Source: Dama dama (lineage: Eukaryota; Chordata; Mammalia; Artiodactyla; Cervidae). Taken from it: a stretch of 64,000 nucleotides of DNA. Below are positions 21,353 to 32,137 of the stretch, piece after piece; the stretch's first letter is position 1; each line of letters starts with the position of its first letter. The notes beneath the pieces are model-generated. The model was given only the letters and a program-made list of their open reading frames with translations. It was not told the DNA's origin and did not search any database. The DNA lies in NCBI RefSeq assembly GCF_033118175.1, contig NC_083714.1, positions 10,106,001 through 10,170,000 of the forward strand. The letters run 5' to 3'. The position numbers and the translations under genes were made by a program.

Positions 21353-21567
21353 GGGGCTTCACAGGTGGCACAGTGGTAAAGAATCTGTGTGCCAAGCAAG
21401 TGGCAGGAGACACAGGTTTGATCCCTGGGTCGGGAAGATGCCCTGGAGGAGGAAATGGCAACCCACTTCAGTATTCTTGCCTGGAAAATTCCACGGACAG
21501 AGGAGTCTGGTGGGCTATAGTCCGTGGAGTCACAAAGAGTGGGACACAACTAAACAGGCATGCACTG
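21353..21567 (+). mobile_element. Bov-tA SINE
   Basis: Sense copy with head GGGGGCTTCACAGGTGGCACAG, B-box-like GGTTTGATCCCTGGGTC, body CAACCCACTTCAGTATTC and end GTGGGACACAACTAAACA. Nearly full length. Confidence 0.92.
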
Positions 21568-21571
21568 GAGC

Positions 21572-21715
21572 CCAAATGCACCAGATAGAAACTTTCCAGA
21601 AGTCTGGGTAAAAGGGGGAAATTCCCTGGGTACAGCTATATACATAGTCTTTTTGAACATTTCATGTAAATGATTCCATTCATACTGGACTGGAATCATT
21701 TATATGCAATCCAGT
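21572..21715. repeat. Old L1M-like fragment, paralogue of 53,690-53,810
   Basis: CTTTCCAGAAGTCTGGGTAAAAG, AATTCCCTGGGTACAGCTATA and CATTTCATGTAAATG match CTTTCTAGAAGTCTGGATGG, AGTTCCTTGGGTATGGCTATA and CATTTCATATAAAGG at 53,700-53,800. At 53.8 kb the text runs on into recognisable antisense L1M. Confidence 0.5.
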
Positions 21716-21723
21716 AAGGTGGA

Positions 21724-22888
21724 TTTAGGAACGGCAGAGAACCAGAGATCAAATTGCCGACATCCACTGGATCATAGGAAAAGCAAGAGAATTCCAGAAA
21801 AGCATCTACTTCCGCTTTGTTGACTATGCCAAAGCTTTTGTGTGGATCACAACAAACTGTGGAAAATTCTTAAAAACATGGGAATACCAGACCACCTGAC
21901 CTGCCTCCTGAGAAATCTGTGTGCAGGTCAAGAAGCAACAGTTAGAACTGGATATGGAACAACAGACTGGTTCCAAATTGGGAAAGGAGTACATCAAGGC
22001 TGTATATTGTCACCCTGCTTATTGAACTTATATGCAGAGTACATCATGAGAAATGCTGGGCTGGATGAAGAGCTGGAACCGTGATTGCTGGGAGAAATAT
22101 CAATAACCTCAGATATGCAGATGACACCACCCTTGTGGCAGAAAGCGAAGAACTAAAGATCCTATTGATGAAAGTGAAAGAGGAGAGTTTGAAAGCTGGC
22201 TTAAAACTCAACCTTCAAAGAATGAAGATCTTGCATCTGGTCCCATCACTTCATAGCAAATAGATAGGTAAACAATGGAAACAGTGACCGACTATTTTCT
22301 TGGGCTCCAAAATCACTGCAGATGGTGACTACAGCCATGAAATTAAAAGACACTTGCTCCTTGGAGGAACAGCTGTGACAAACCTAGACAGCATATTAAA
22401 AAGCAGAGATATTACTTAACTGACAAAGTCCATCTAGTCAAAGCTATGGTTTTTCCAATAGTCATATATGGATGTGAGACTTGGACCATAAAGAAAGCTG
22501 AGTGCTGAAGAATTGAGGCTTTTGAACTGTGGTGTTGGAGAAGACTGTTGAGAGTTCCTTGGACTGCAAGGAGGTCAAACCAGTCAATCCTAAAAGAAAT
22601 GAGTCCTGAATATTCATTGGAAGGACTGATGCTGAAACTGAAGCTCCAATACTTTGGCCACCTGATGCAAAGAAGTGACTCATTGGAAAAGACCCTAATG
22701 CTGGGAAAGATTGAAGTTGGGAGGAGAAGGGGACGATAGAGGATAAGATGGTTGGATGGCATCACCGGCCTGATGGACATGAGTTTGAGCAAGCTCTGAG
22801 AATTGGTGAAAAACATGGAAGCCTGGCATGCTGCAGTCCATGGGGTTGCAGAGATTTGGACATAGCTGAGTGACTGAACTGAACTGAA
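21724..22888 (+). mobile_element. BovB LINE fragment, copy C
   Basis: Starts in the RT (GAGAACCAGAGATCAAATTGCC) and ends at the full BovB 3' terminus (GAGTGACTGAACTGAACTGAA). The YADD box lies near 22,115-22,126. Several frameshifts: frames at 21,842-22,084 and 22,081-22,263 are separated by a missing segment (GATGAAGAGCTGGAACCG). It is immediately followed, without spacer, by an inverted BovB. Confidence 0.92.
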
Positions 22889-23938
22889 CACAGTTAAAAG
22901 CGTTAGTGTAGTCAATGAAGCAGAAGTAGATGTTTTTCTGGAACTCTCTTGCTTTGTCTATGATCCAAAGAATGGTGGCAATTTGATGTCTGGTTCATTC
23001 CTCTACCTTTTCTAAATCCATATTGGACCTCTGGAAGTTTTCAGTTCACATACTTGAAGCCCAGTTTGAAAGATTTTGAGCATTACCTTGCTAGCATATG
23101 AAATGAGTACAACTGTGTGGTCAATTGAACATTCTTTGGCATTGCCTTTCTTTGGGATTGGAAGGAAACAACTTTTCCTGTCCTGTGGCCACTTCTGAGT
23201 TTTCCAAGTTTGCTGACGTATTGAGTGCAGTACTTCAACAGCAGCATCCTTTACAATTTGAAATATCTTAGCTGGAATTCCATCACCTCCATGAGCTGTA
23301 TTCTTAGTAATGCTGCCTAAGGCCCACTTGACTTCGCATTCCAGGACATCTGGCTCTAGGTGAGTTATCACACCATCGAGGTTATCTTTGTCATTAAGTC
23401 CTTTTTTGTGCAGTTCTTTTGTGTATTCTTGCACTTCTTAATACCTTCTGCTTCTGTTAGGTCCAAACCGTTTCTGTCCTTAATTGTGCCCATCATTGCA
23501 TGGAATGTTCTCTTGATATCTCTAGTTTTCTTGAGGAGATCGCTAGGCTTTCCCATTCTATTTTTATCCTCTATTTCTTTGTACTGTCCACATAAGAACG
23601 CCTGCTTATCTCTCCTTTCTATTCTTTGAAACTCTGCATTCAGATGGGTATATATTTCCTTTTCTCTTTTGCTTCTCTTCTTTTCTCAGCTATTTGTAAG
23701 ACCTCCTCAGACAACCATTTTGCCCTTTTGCATTTCTTTTTTTTGGGGATTGTTTAGATCACTGCCTTCTGTACAGTATTAGTAACCTCAGTCTGTAGTT
23801 TTTCAGGTACTCTGTCTACCATATCTAATCCCTTGAATCTATTTGTCACTTCCATTGTATAATCATTACAGACTTGATTTAGGTCATACCTGAATCGCCT
23901 AGTGGTTTTCCCTACTTTCTTCAATTTAAGTCTGAAGG
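22889..23938 (-). mobile_element. BovB LINE fragment, copy D, inverted
   Basis: Minus-strand BovB from RT motif A (23,938 is the 5' side) back into the linker region. It is diverged from copy B by many substitutions, with one 140-codon remnant (23,012-23,434). It has no BovB 3' end: it starts abruptly next to copy C's terminus. Its 5' edge forms the left arm of a palindrome with copy E. Confidence 0.88.
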
Positions 23939-24011
23939 TAGTCCTGAATATTCAGACTTAAATTGAAGAAAGTAGGGAAAACCACTAGACAATTCAGGTA
24001 TGACCTAAATC
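23876..24011. repeat. Inverted repeat, 61-bp arms, 14-bp spacer
   Basis: Left arm 23,876-23,936 and right arm 23,951-24,011 are reverse complements with only two mismatches. They are the same BovB segment (TTCAGACTTAAATTGAAGAA side) in opposite orientations, from copies D and E. The spacer is GGTAGTCCTGAATA. Single-stranded, it could form a long hairpin. Confidence 0.93.
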
Positions 24012-24910
24012 AAGGCTGCATATTGTCACCCTGCTTATTTAATTTATATGCAGAGTACATCATAAGAAATGCTGGGCTTGAGGAAGCACCAGCTGGAATC
24101 AAGATTGCCGAGAGAAATATCAATGACCTCAGATATGCAGATGATACCATCCTTATGGCAGAAAGTAAAGAAGAACTAAAAAGCCTGGTGATGAAAGTGA
24201 AAGAGGAGAGTGAAAAAGTTGGCTTAATGGTCAACATTCAGAAAACTAAGATCATGGCATCCGGTCCCATCACTTCATGGCAAATAGATGGGGAAACAGT
24301 GGAAACAGTGGCTGACTTTATTTTTCTGGGCTCCAAAATCACTGCAAATGGTGATTGCAGCCATGAAATTAAAAGACGCTTACTCCTTGGTAGGAAAGTT
24401 ATGACCAACCTAGGCAGCATATTGAAAAGCAGAGACATTACTTTGTCAACAAAGGTCCGTCTAGTCAAGGCTAAGGTTTTTCCAGTGGTCATGTATGGAT
24501 GTGAGAGTTGGACTACAAAGAAAACTGAGCACCAAAGAATTGGTGCTTTTGAACTGTGGTGTTGGAGAAGACTCTTGAGAGTCCCTTGTTCTGCAAGGAG
24601 ATTCAACCAGTCCATCCTAAAGGAGATCAGTCCTGGGTGCTCATTGGTAGGACTGATGTTGAAGCTGAAAGCCCAATAATTTGGACACCTGATGCAAAGA
24701 GCTGACTCATTTGAAAAGACCCTGACGCTGGGAAAGATTGAGGGCAGGAGGAGAAGGGGACAACAGAGGATGAGATGGTTGGATGGCATCATCAACTCAA
24801 TGGACATGGGTTTGAGTGGACTCCAGGGGTTAGTGATGGACAGGGAGGCCTGGCGTACTGCAGTTCATGGGGTCACAAAGAATCAGACATGACTGAGCAA
24901 CTGAAATGAA
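23951..24910 (+). mobile_element. BovB LINE fragment, copy E, internally deleted
   Basis: Begins with 60 bp of the pre-linker region and jumps directly to RT motif B (CAAGGCTGCATATTGTCACC), skipping over 1 kb. It then runs to a BovB 3' end (GACTGAGCAACTGAAATGAA). The join falls in ATCAA, present at both deletion edges in intact copies. The resulting frame (23,963-24,679, 238 codons) is open through YADD to the C-terminal region and is much less decayed than D. Confidence 0.9.
23963..24679 (+). pseudogene. BovB RT C-terminal remnant, 238 codons
   Basis: Remnant with RT motif B (GCILSPCLFNLYAEY), YADD and the conserved C-terminal MYGCESWTTKK and FELWCWRRLLRVP blocks. Motif A, with one catalytic aspartate, was removed by the internal deletion, so the product could not polymerise. 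The open frame reflects a young element. Confidence 0.82.
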
Positions 24911-25289
24911 TAGTCCCAAAGAATAGATGACTTCGATTTGTGGTGCTAGAGAAGACTCCTGAGAGACCCTTGGAGAGCAAGGAAATCAAACCAGTCAATC
25001 TTAAGGGAATTCAACCCTGAATATTTATTGGAAGCCCTGATGCTGAAGCTGAAACTCCAACACTTTGGCTACTTGATGTGAAGAGCTGAGTCACTGGGAA
25101 AGATCCTGATGCTGGAAAAGATAGAAGGCAAAAGAATTTGGTGGCAGAGGATGAGATGATTGGATGACATCACCGACTCAATGGACATGAATTTAAGCAA
25201 ACTCCTTGAGATGGTGAAAGACAGGGAAGGCCTGGTATGCTGCAGTCCATGGGGTCGCAAAGGGTCTACATGATATAGTGACTGAACAA
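24911..25289 (+). mobile_element. BovB 3' fragment, copy F
   Basis: BovB 3' region (GTGGTGCTAGAGAAGACTCC, CAGTCCATGGGGTCGCAAAG), older than copy E. It ends in GACTGAACAACAAAAACAA rather than the common GAACTGAACTGA, suggesting another BovB subfamily. It may be the 3' portion belonging to inverted copy D. Confidence 0.85.
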
Positions 25290-25642
25290 CAAAAACAAGC
25301 ATAATTAGAAGTTAGGAGAAGCTAGATAAAAGGGCAAAACTCCTTTTAAATATGTGCTTAGTCATGTAAACTAGATTTCACTAAAGTTTTCCCCATTATG
25401 TCCTGAAGCCTCCAGAACGTGTCAGAATCCTAATTTCTTTTGGTACTCACATTTCATTCTGTCCAGGGTAGCAATTTTTTAAAATGTAATGAGCCATATT
25501 ATTTTCAAATTATAATACTGAAAATGTTAAAAAAAAAACAGTATTACAAAATAATCATTAAATCTTGCTTAATAAGGATGGAGTAAGTAATTGCAAATTA
25601 TATGAAGTGAGTCTGCATGGTACTGAAGCATTCCCAGAGAAT
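25290..25642. other. No gene recognised; AT-rich
   Basis: Short AT-rich spacer with an A9 run near 25,531. No frame, RNA or repeat family recognised. Confidence 0.4.
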
Positions 25643-26848
25643 GTCTAGAACAAACACCAGAAAAAGATGTCCATTTCTTCATAGAGCATTGGAATGCAAA
25701 AGGAGGAAGTCAAGAGTTAACCTGGAGTATCAAGCAACTTTGGCCTTGGAGTACAAAATGAAGCTGGGCAAAGCCCAATAGAGTTTTGCCAAGAGAAAGC
25801 ACTGGTCATAGCAAACACCCTCTTCCAACAACACAAGAGATGACCTACACATGGATATCACTAGATGGACAATACCAAAATCAGATTGATTATATTCTTT
25901 GCACCCGAAGGTAGAGAATTTCTATGCACTCAGAAAAAACCAGACTGGGAGCTCACTGTGGCTCAGATCAGGAGCTGCTTAATGTTAAATTCAGGATTAA
26001 ATTGAAGAAAGTAGGGAAAACCCCTAGGCCATTCAGATATGACCTAAATCAAATCCCTTATGGTTTTACAGTAAAAGTGAAAAATAGATTCAAGGGAATT
26101 AGATCTGATAGAATGCCTGAAGAACTGTGGATGGAGGTTCATAACATTTCACAGGAGATAGTGATCAAAACCATCCCCAAGAAGACGAAATGTCAAAGGG
26201 CAAAATGGTTGTCTGAGAAAGCATTTACAAATAGCTGAGGAAAAAAGAGAAACAAAAGGCAAAAGAAAAAAGGAAAGATATACCCATCTGAATGCAGAGT
26301 TTCAAAGAATAGCAAGGAGAGATAAGAAAGCCTTCTTAAGTGGACAGTGCAAAGAAATAGAGGAAAACAACAGAGTGGGAAAGACTAGAGATCACTTTAA
26401 GAAAACTGGAGATACCAAAGAACATTTCATGCAAAGATGGGCACAATAAAGGACAGAAATGGTATGGACCTAACAGAAGCAGAAGATATTAAGAAGAGGT
26501 AGCAAAAATACACAGAAGAATTATACAGAATGACCATAATGACCCAGATAACCACAATGGTGTGATCACTTACCTAGAGCCAGGCATCCTGGAGTGTGAA
26601 GTCAAGTGGGCCTTAGGAAGCATTACTAGGAACACAGCTACTGGATGTGATGAAATTCCAGCTGAGCTATTTCAAATCCTAAAGCATGAATGCTGTTAAA
26701 TTGATGCACTTAATAGGCCAGCAAATTTGGAAAGTGCAGCAGTGACCACAGGACTGGAAAAGGTCGGTTTTCATTCCAATCCCAAAGAAATGCAATGCCA
26801 AAGAATGTACAAACTATGGTACAGCTGTGTTCACTTCATATGCTAACA
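25643..26848 (+). mobile_element. BovB LINE fragment, copy G
   Basis: BovB from the late endonuclease (GATGTCCATTTCTTCATAGAGC, equivalent of GATGTCCTTTTCATTATAGGG) through the linker to early RT (CCAATCCCAAAGAAATGCAATGC). Many stops and indels. It has the undamaged GACCCAGATAA at 26,541, unlike copies A and B. Truncated at the Bov-tA that follows. Confidence 0.88.
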
Positions 26849-27056
26849 GGTGGCATTAGTGGTAAAGAACCCACCTGCCAGTGCAGGAGACATCAGCAAA
26901 ACAGGTTCAGTCCCTGGGTCGGGAAGATCCCCTGGAGGAGGGCATGGCAATCCACTCCAGTATTCTTGCCTGGAGAATCCCTTGGACAGAGGGGCCTGGC
27001 AGGCTATGGTCCATAGTATCGCAAAGCATCAGACACAGCTGAAGTGACTTAGTACA
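26849..27056 (+). mobile_element. Bov-tA SINE between opposed BovB pieces
   Basis: Sense Bov-tA missing the first few bases (starts GGTGGCATTAGTGGTAAAG). Body GGCAATCCACTCCAGTATTC and end CATCAGACACAGCTGAAGTGACTTAG. It sits exactly at the junction between plus-strand copy G and minus-strand copy H. Confidence 0.9.
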
Positions 27057-27720
27057 GGTGTTTTTCTGGAATGTGCTTGCTTTTTCTATGACCCAATGGA
27101 GGCTGGCAATTGATCTCTGGTTCCTCTGTCTTTTCTAAATCCATTTGTGCATCGAAGTTCTCAGTTCACATATTGATGAACCCTAACTTGGTGGTTTTTG
27201 ATCATAACCTTGCTGGCATGTGAAATGATCTCAATTGTATGATAGTTTGAGCATTCTTTGGCCTTGGCCTTCTTTGGGATTGGAATGAAAACTGACTTCT
27301 AGTCCCATGGCCAACGCTGAGTTTTCCAAATTTGATGACATGTTGAGTGCAACACTTTAACATCATCATCTTTTAGGATTTAAATAGCTCAGCTGGAATT
27401 CCATCACTTCCACTGGCTTTTCATAATCATGTTTCCTAAGGCCCAATTAACTTCACACTGCAGGATGTCTGGCTCTAAGTGAGTAGCCACACCATTGTGG
27501 CTTTCCGGGTCACTACTATCTTTTTTGTATAGTTCTTATGTGTTTTTGCCACTTCTTAATCTCTTTTGCTTTTGTTAGCTCCTTGCTGTTTCCATCTTTC
27601 ATAGTGCCCATTTTTGCATAAAATGTTCCCTTGATATCTTAATTTTCTTGAAAATATCTCTAGTGTTTCCTATCCTATTGTTCTCCTTTATTTCTTTGCA
27701 TTATTCACTTAAGAAGATTT
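27057..27720 (-). mobile_element. BovB LINE fragment, copy H, inverted
   Basis: Minus-strand BovB covering RT motif A side (TTTTTCTGGAATGTGCTTGC) back to the linker (TTCTCCTTTATTTCTTTGCATT). Strongly diverged, with no frame over 60 codons. It overlaps in content with copy G, so the two cannot be one simple insertion. Confidence 0.85.
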
Positions 27721-27950
27721 ATCCAAGACACTTTATTTGTAGAACAATATGAAAATGCATTTAGGAAAAAATCATTAAAACCTCTTAAAACCATATTATT
27801 TATGGAGAAGAATTCTTAACATTTGAGTGTATATTTGTTTCTGAGACATTTTGCTATATAAATGTAAGTGTTCATCTTATAGCATAGTAATCAGGTGATG
27901 GCCTACTTATCATTTTATACAATTGCTTTCTTTGGAGAAATGCTAATGTG

Positions 27951-28155
27951 GGCTTCCTGGGTGGTGTTAAGGTAAAAGAACACATCTGCCAGTGAAGGAG
28001 AGCTCAGAGACAGCGGCTTGATCCCTGGGTCAGGAAGATGCCTTCAAGGAGGTCATGGCAACCCATTTCAGTATTCTTGCCTGGAAAATCCCATGGACAG
28101 AAGAGCCTAGTGGGCTAGAGTCCATGGGGTCACAAAAAGTCACACATGATATAGG
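27951..28155 (+). mobile_element. Bov-tA SINE
   Basis: Sense copy: GGGCTTCCTGGGTGGTG, TTGATCCCTGGGTCAGGAAG, CCATGGACAGAAGAGCC, TCCATGGGGTCACAAAAAGTC. It lies in duplicated block copy 2 only, so it postdates the duplication. Confidence 0.9.
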
Positions 28156-28493
28156 CCCATGTAATCATAAAAATGGGAATAGAATCACCAATGTCCAATT
28201 TAGGTATGATAATTCTAAGAATTGTTAATTATTATTGCTGACTCCCTTGGTTCCCCACACTGTTGTAAGTGCTAAACCTGTAGCTTCTCATTAAACCCTC
28301 ACCACAGTCTATGAGGAGGAGCTACCCTTGCCCAACTTTAAACATCAGGGAAATGAAGCACATTGAGGGCAGGGCTAAGCAGTCACAAGACTAAGATGCG
28401 AACAGATTCTAGGTGGCTGCTGAGCCCCACATCTAACTAGTGCCCACTGCTACCTCTCACCTGATAAGACTCATTGTCATCAGGACACACAAT

Positions 28494-31246
28494 GCTTTGG
28501 AAAACCATGCACGAAAACAAACTCAAAATGGACTAAAGACTTAAGTGTAGGCCAGAAATTACAAAACTCTTTAATGAAAACATAGGCAGAATATTCTATG
28601 CCAAAAATCATAGCAAGATTCTCTTGGACCCACCTCCTAGAGTAATGGAAATAAAAGAAAAATTAACAAATACAATTTAATAAAACTTAAAAGCTTTTGC
28701 ACAGCAAGGGAAACTATAAACAAAATGAAAAGACAACCCTCAGAATGGGAGAAAACAATTGCAAGCGAAAAAACTGACAAAGGATTAATCTCCAAAATAT
28801 ATAAGCTGCTCAGTCAGCTCAATATGAAAAAAACAAACAACCCAATCAAAAAAAAAGGCAGAAGATATAAACAATGTCTTCTGCAAAGAAGACATACAGA
28901 TGGCCAATAAACACATGATAAGATGCTTCAACACTGCTCATTATTAGAGAAATGTAAATCAAAACTGCAACAAAGTACCACCACATACTAGTCAGAATGG
29001 CTATTATCAACAAATCTATAAACAATAAATGCTGGAGAAGATGTGGAGAAAAGGGAACCCTCTTGCACTTTTGGTGGGAATGTAAATTGATACAGCCACT
29101 GTGGGGAACAGTATGCACATTCCTGAGAAAAATTAGGAATAAAACTATTCGAGAAAGAAGGCAAGGATATACAATGGAAAAAAGACCACCTCTTTAACAA
29201 GTGGTGCTGGGAAAACTGGTCAACCACTTGTAAAAGAATGAAACTAGAACACTTTCTAACATCATACACAAAATTAAACTCAAAACGAATTAAAGATCTA
29301 AATGTAAGACCAGAAACTATAAAACTCCTAGAGGAGAACATAGGCAAAACACTCTCCGACATAAACCACAGCAGGATCCTCTATGACCCACCTCCAGGAT
29401 ATTGGAAATAAAAGCAAAAATAAACAAATGGGACCTAATTAAACTTAAAAGATTTTGCACAACAAAGGAAAGTATATGCAAGGTGAAAAGTCAGGATTCA
29501 AAATGGGAGAAAATAATAGCAAATAAACCAACAGACAAAGGATTAATCTCAAAAATATACAAGCAACTCCTGTAGCTCAATTCCAGAAAAATCAAAAAAT
29601 GGGCCAAAGAACTAAACAGACATTTCTCCAAAGAAGACATACAGATGGCTAGCAAACACATGAAAAATGCTCTACATCACTCATTATCAGAGAAATGCAA
29701 ATCCAAACCACAATGAGGTACCATTACACGCCAGTCAGGATAGCTGCTATCCGAAAGTCTACAAGCAATAAATGCTGGAGAGGGTGTGGAGAAAAGGGAA
29801 CCCTCTTACAGTGTTGGTGGGAATGCAAACTAGTACATCCCCTATGGAGAAGAGTGTGGAGTTTCCTTAAAAACCTGGAAATAGAACTGCCATATGACCC
29901 AGCAATCCAACTCCTGGGCATACACACCGAGGAAACCAGATCTGAAAGAGACACATGCACCCCAGTGTTCATCGCAACACTCTTTATAATTGCCAGGACA
30001 TGGAAGCAACCTAGATGCCCATCAGCAAATGAATGGATAAGGAAGCTGTGGTACATATACACCATGGAATATCACTCAGCCATTAAAAAGAATTCATTTG
30101 AATCGGTTCTAATGAGATGGATGAAACTGGAGCCCATTATACAGAGTGAAGTAAGGCAGAAAGATAAAGACCAATACAGTATACTAATGCATATATATGG
30201 AATTTAAAAAGATGGTAACTATAACCCTATATGCAGGACAGAAAAAGAGACACAGATGTAAAGAACAGACTTTTGGACTCTGTGGGAGAAGGCGAGGGTG
30301 GGACGTTCTGAGAGAATAGCACTGAAACAAGTATACTATCAAGGGTGAAACAGATCACCAGCCCAGGTTGGATGCATGAGACAAGTGCTTAGGGCTGGTG
30401 CACTGGGAAGACCCAGAGGGATGGGATGGAGAGGGAGGCGGGAGGGGGGATCGAGATGGGGAACACATGTAAATCCATGGCTGATTCATGTCAATGTATG
30501 GCAAAAACCACTACAATATTGGAAAGTAATTAGCCTCCAACTAATAAAAATAAATGAAAAAAACAAAACAACAACAACAAAACTATCATATGACCCATCA
30601 ATTCCACTCTTGGGCATATATCCTGAGAAACTCACAACTCAAAAAGAAACATGTACCCTAAGGTGTACTGCAGCACTATTTACAATAGGCAGGACACAGA
30701 AGCAACCTAGATGTGCATATACAGATGCATGGACAAAGAAGTAGTGGTACATATGTACAATGGAATACTACTCAGCAAAGGAACAAATTTGAGTCAGTCA
30801 TAATGATGTGGATGAACCTAGAAACTGTTACACAGAGTGACGTAAGTCAGAAAGAGAAAAACAAATATAGTAAATTAAAGCATATATATGAAATCTAGAA
30901 AAATGATACTAATGAACATATTTGCAGGGAAGGAATGGAGAACCAGACATAGGGAACAGACTTGGGGACACAGCAGGGGAATGAGAGGGTGAGACGAATC
31001 ACAAAAGTAGCACTGACATATATATATATACACATTACCACGTGTAAAAGACATAGCTAGTGAGAAAGTGCCATATAACACAGGGAACCCAGACTGGAGT
31101 TTGTATGAATAAAGGGGCAGGATGGGGGGAGGGGAGTGGAGACGGAGAGGATATATATATATAGTTACAACTGATTTGTTATGTTGTATGGCAGAAACCA
31201 GCACAACATTGTAATGCAATTATCCTCCATTTAAAAATTTAAACTG
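28494..31246 (+). mobile_element. Bovine-type L1 3' part, host of a younger L1
   Basis: L1 ORF2 end and 3' UTR: AACAAACTCAAAATGGACTAAAG, GGAAACTATAAACAAAATGAAAAGACA, TGGAGAAGATGTGGAGAAAAGG, then after the nested insertion CATATGACCCATCAATTCCACTC, ATGGAATACTACTCAGC, and the 3' end GCAATTATCCTCCATTTAAAAATTTAAA. It is broken at 29,147 and resumes at 30,580. Removal restores both the L1 and the duplicated block (flanks CACACAATG and TCAAACTGAGG). Frames are short and broken. Confidence 0.88.
29148..30579 (+). mobile_element. Young bovine L1, 5'-truncated, nested in older L1
   Basis: 1.43 kb L1 3' end, from AAAGAAGGCAAGGATATACAATGG to the tail AATAAAAATAAATGAAAAAAAC. The C-terminal ORF2 frame is open for 170 codons (29,695-30,207) with the Cys-rich NKCWRGCGEKGTLLQCWWEC segment. 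The 3' UTR has the G-rich GGAGAGGGAGGCGGGAGGGGGGATC. The candidate target duplication is AAAACTAT, at 29,138-29,146 and 30,580-30,588. Confidence 0.9.
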
Positions 31247-31735
31247 TCAAACTGAGGTCCAATATTTTCCTCCAATTTAATAACAAGAAACTTAAAGCAT
31301 TGATATTCATAATTTTGGTTGTTATTGGAGGGGAATTTTCTTGTTATATGGAGGAAGGGACTTCCTCAACCTCTCATCTCTCTTCCTGTCTCTGAAAACT
31401 ATTACTGTTCTAAAGGCTTTTCTAGGGATGTGGTAAGAATGTACTTGCTTCCCTGCCATTTCATGTTTTTAACATTTGCAAGAGCAATAGACATCTCTTT
31501 TAGGTAAAAAATAAATAACATAATAAACAGTGGAAAAGCAACATTTGCCCAAAACATACAACCCCCAAACACTTGCTGAATGTTTTTATCCGCATTTCAT
31601 TGTTCAAGAATGCATTATATTCTTTCTTATGCAGGCATTTATATATTTATGCACGTAGGCATGTGTTTGTATACCTATCTACAAAAGGTAAGAGCTCATT
31701 TTAGTTTTTCAACCCTCCTATCACTACAGTGGGTT

Positions 31736-31910
31736 GACATATATCCTGAAAAAGACATGTCCAAACCGCAATCCCTGAACCTGTGATGAGACCATTTTGG
31801 GGAATAAGGTCTGTGACATGAAACTACGGATATTGACATGAAATCATCCTGTATTTAGAGTAGACTCTACAATGAATGATTGGTGTCCTGTAAGAAAAAG
31901 GAGAGAGGGA
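31736..31910 (+). mobile_element. MLT1-like MaLR LTR, left half
   Basis: GACATGTCCAAACCGCAATCCCTGAACCTGTG, GGGGAATAAGGTCTGTGACATG and ATTGGTGTCCTGTAAGAAAAAGGAGAGAG follow the first half of MLT1-type LTRs as I remember them. The remaining half is at 36,164. No retroviral coding sequence is present. Confidence 0.62.
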
Positions 31911-31966
31911 GAGCGTTGTGACCTCACTAGCCCTTTTGAGATTGCTACAGCACTGCCCCCAAGATT

Positions 31967-32137
31967 AGGCTTCCCTGATAGCTCCGTTCGTAAAGAATCC
32001 GCCTGCAATGTGGGAGACCTGGGTTCGATCCCTGGGTTGGGAAGATCCCCTGGAGAAGGGAAAGGCTACCCACTCCAGTATTCTGGCCTGGAGAATTTCA
32101 CAGGGTCGCAAAGAGTCAGACACCCCTGAGCGACTTG
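31967..32137 (+). mobile_element. Bov-tA SINE in pseudogene 5' region
   Basis: Sense Bov-tA, low divergence (GGTTCGATCCCTGGGTTGGGAAGATCC), with an internal deletion: it passes from GGAGAATTTCA directly to CAGGGTCGCAAAGAGTC, missing about 30 bases of the usual body. It separates 31,911-31,966 from the rest of the pseudogene 5' UTR. Confidence 0.9.

Larger units (their letters stand above)
27740..31735. repeat. Duplicated block, copy 2 (split by insertions)
   Basis: Paralogue of 13,160-14,395. It is interrupted by a Bov-tA (27,951-28,155) and an L1 (28,494-31,246), which are absent from copy 1; excluding them it is about 1.04 kb. The right end continues into an MLT1-like LTR that in copy 1 is cut off by the tandem array. 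Confidence 0.7.
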
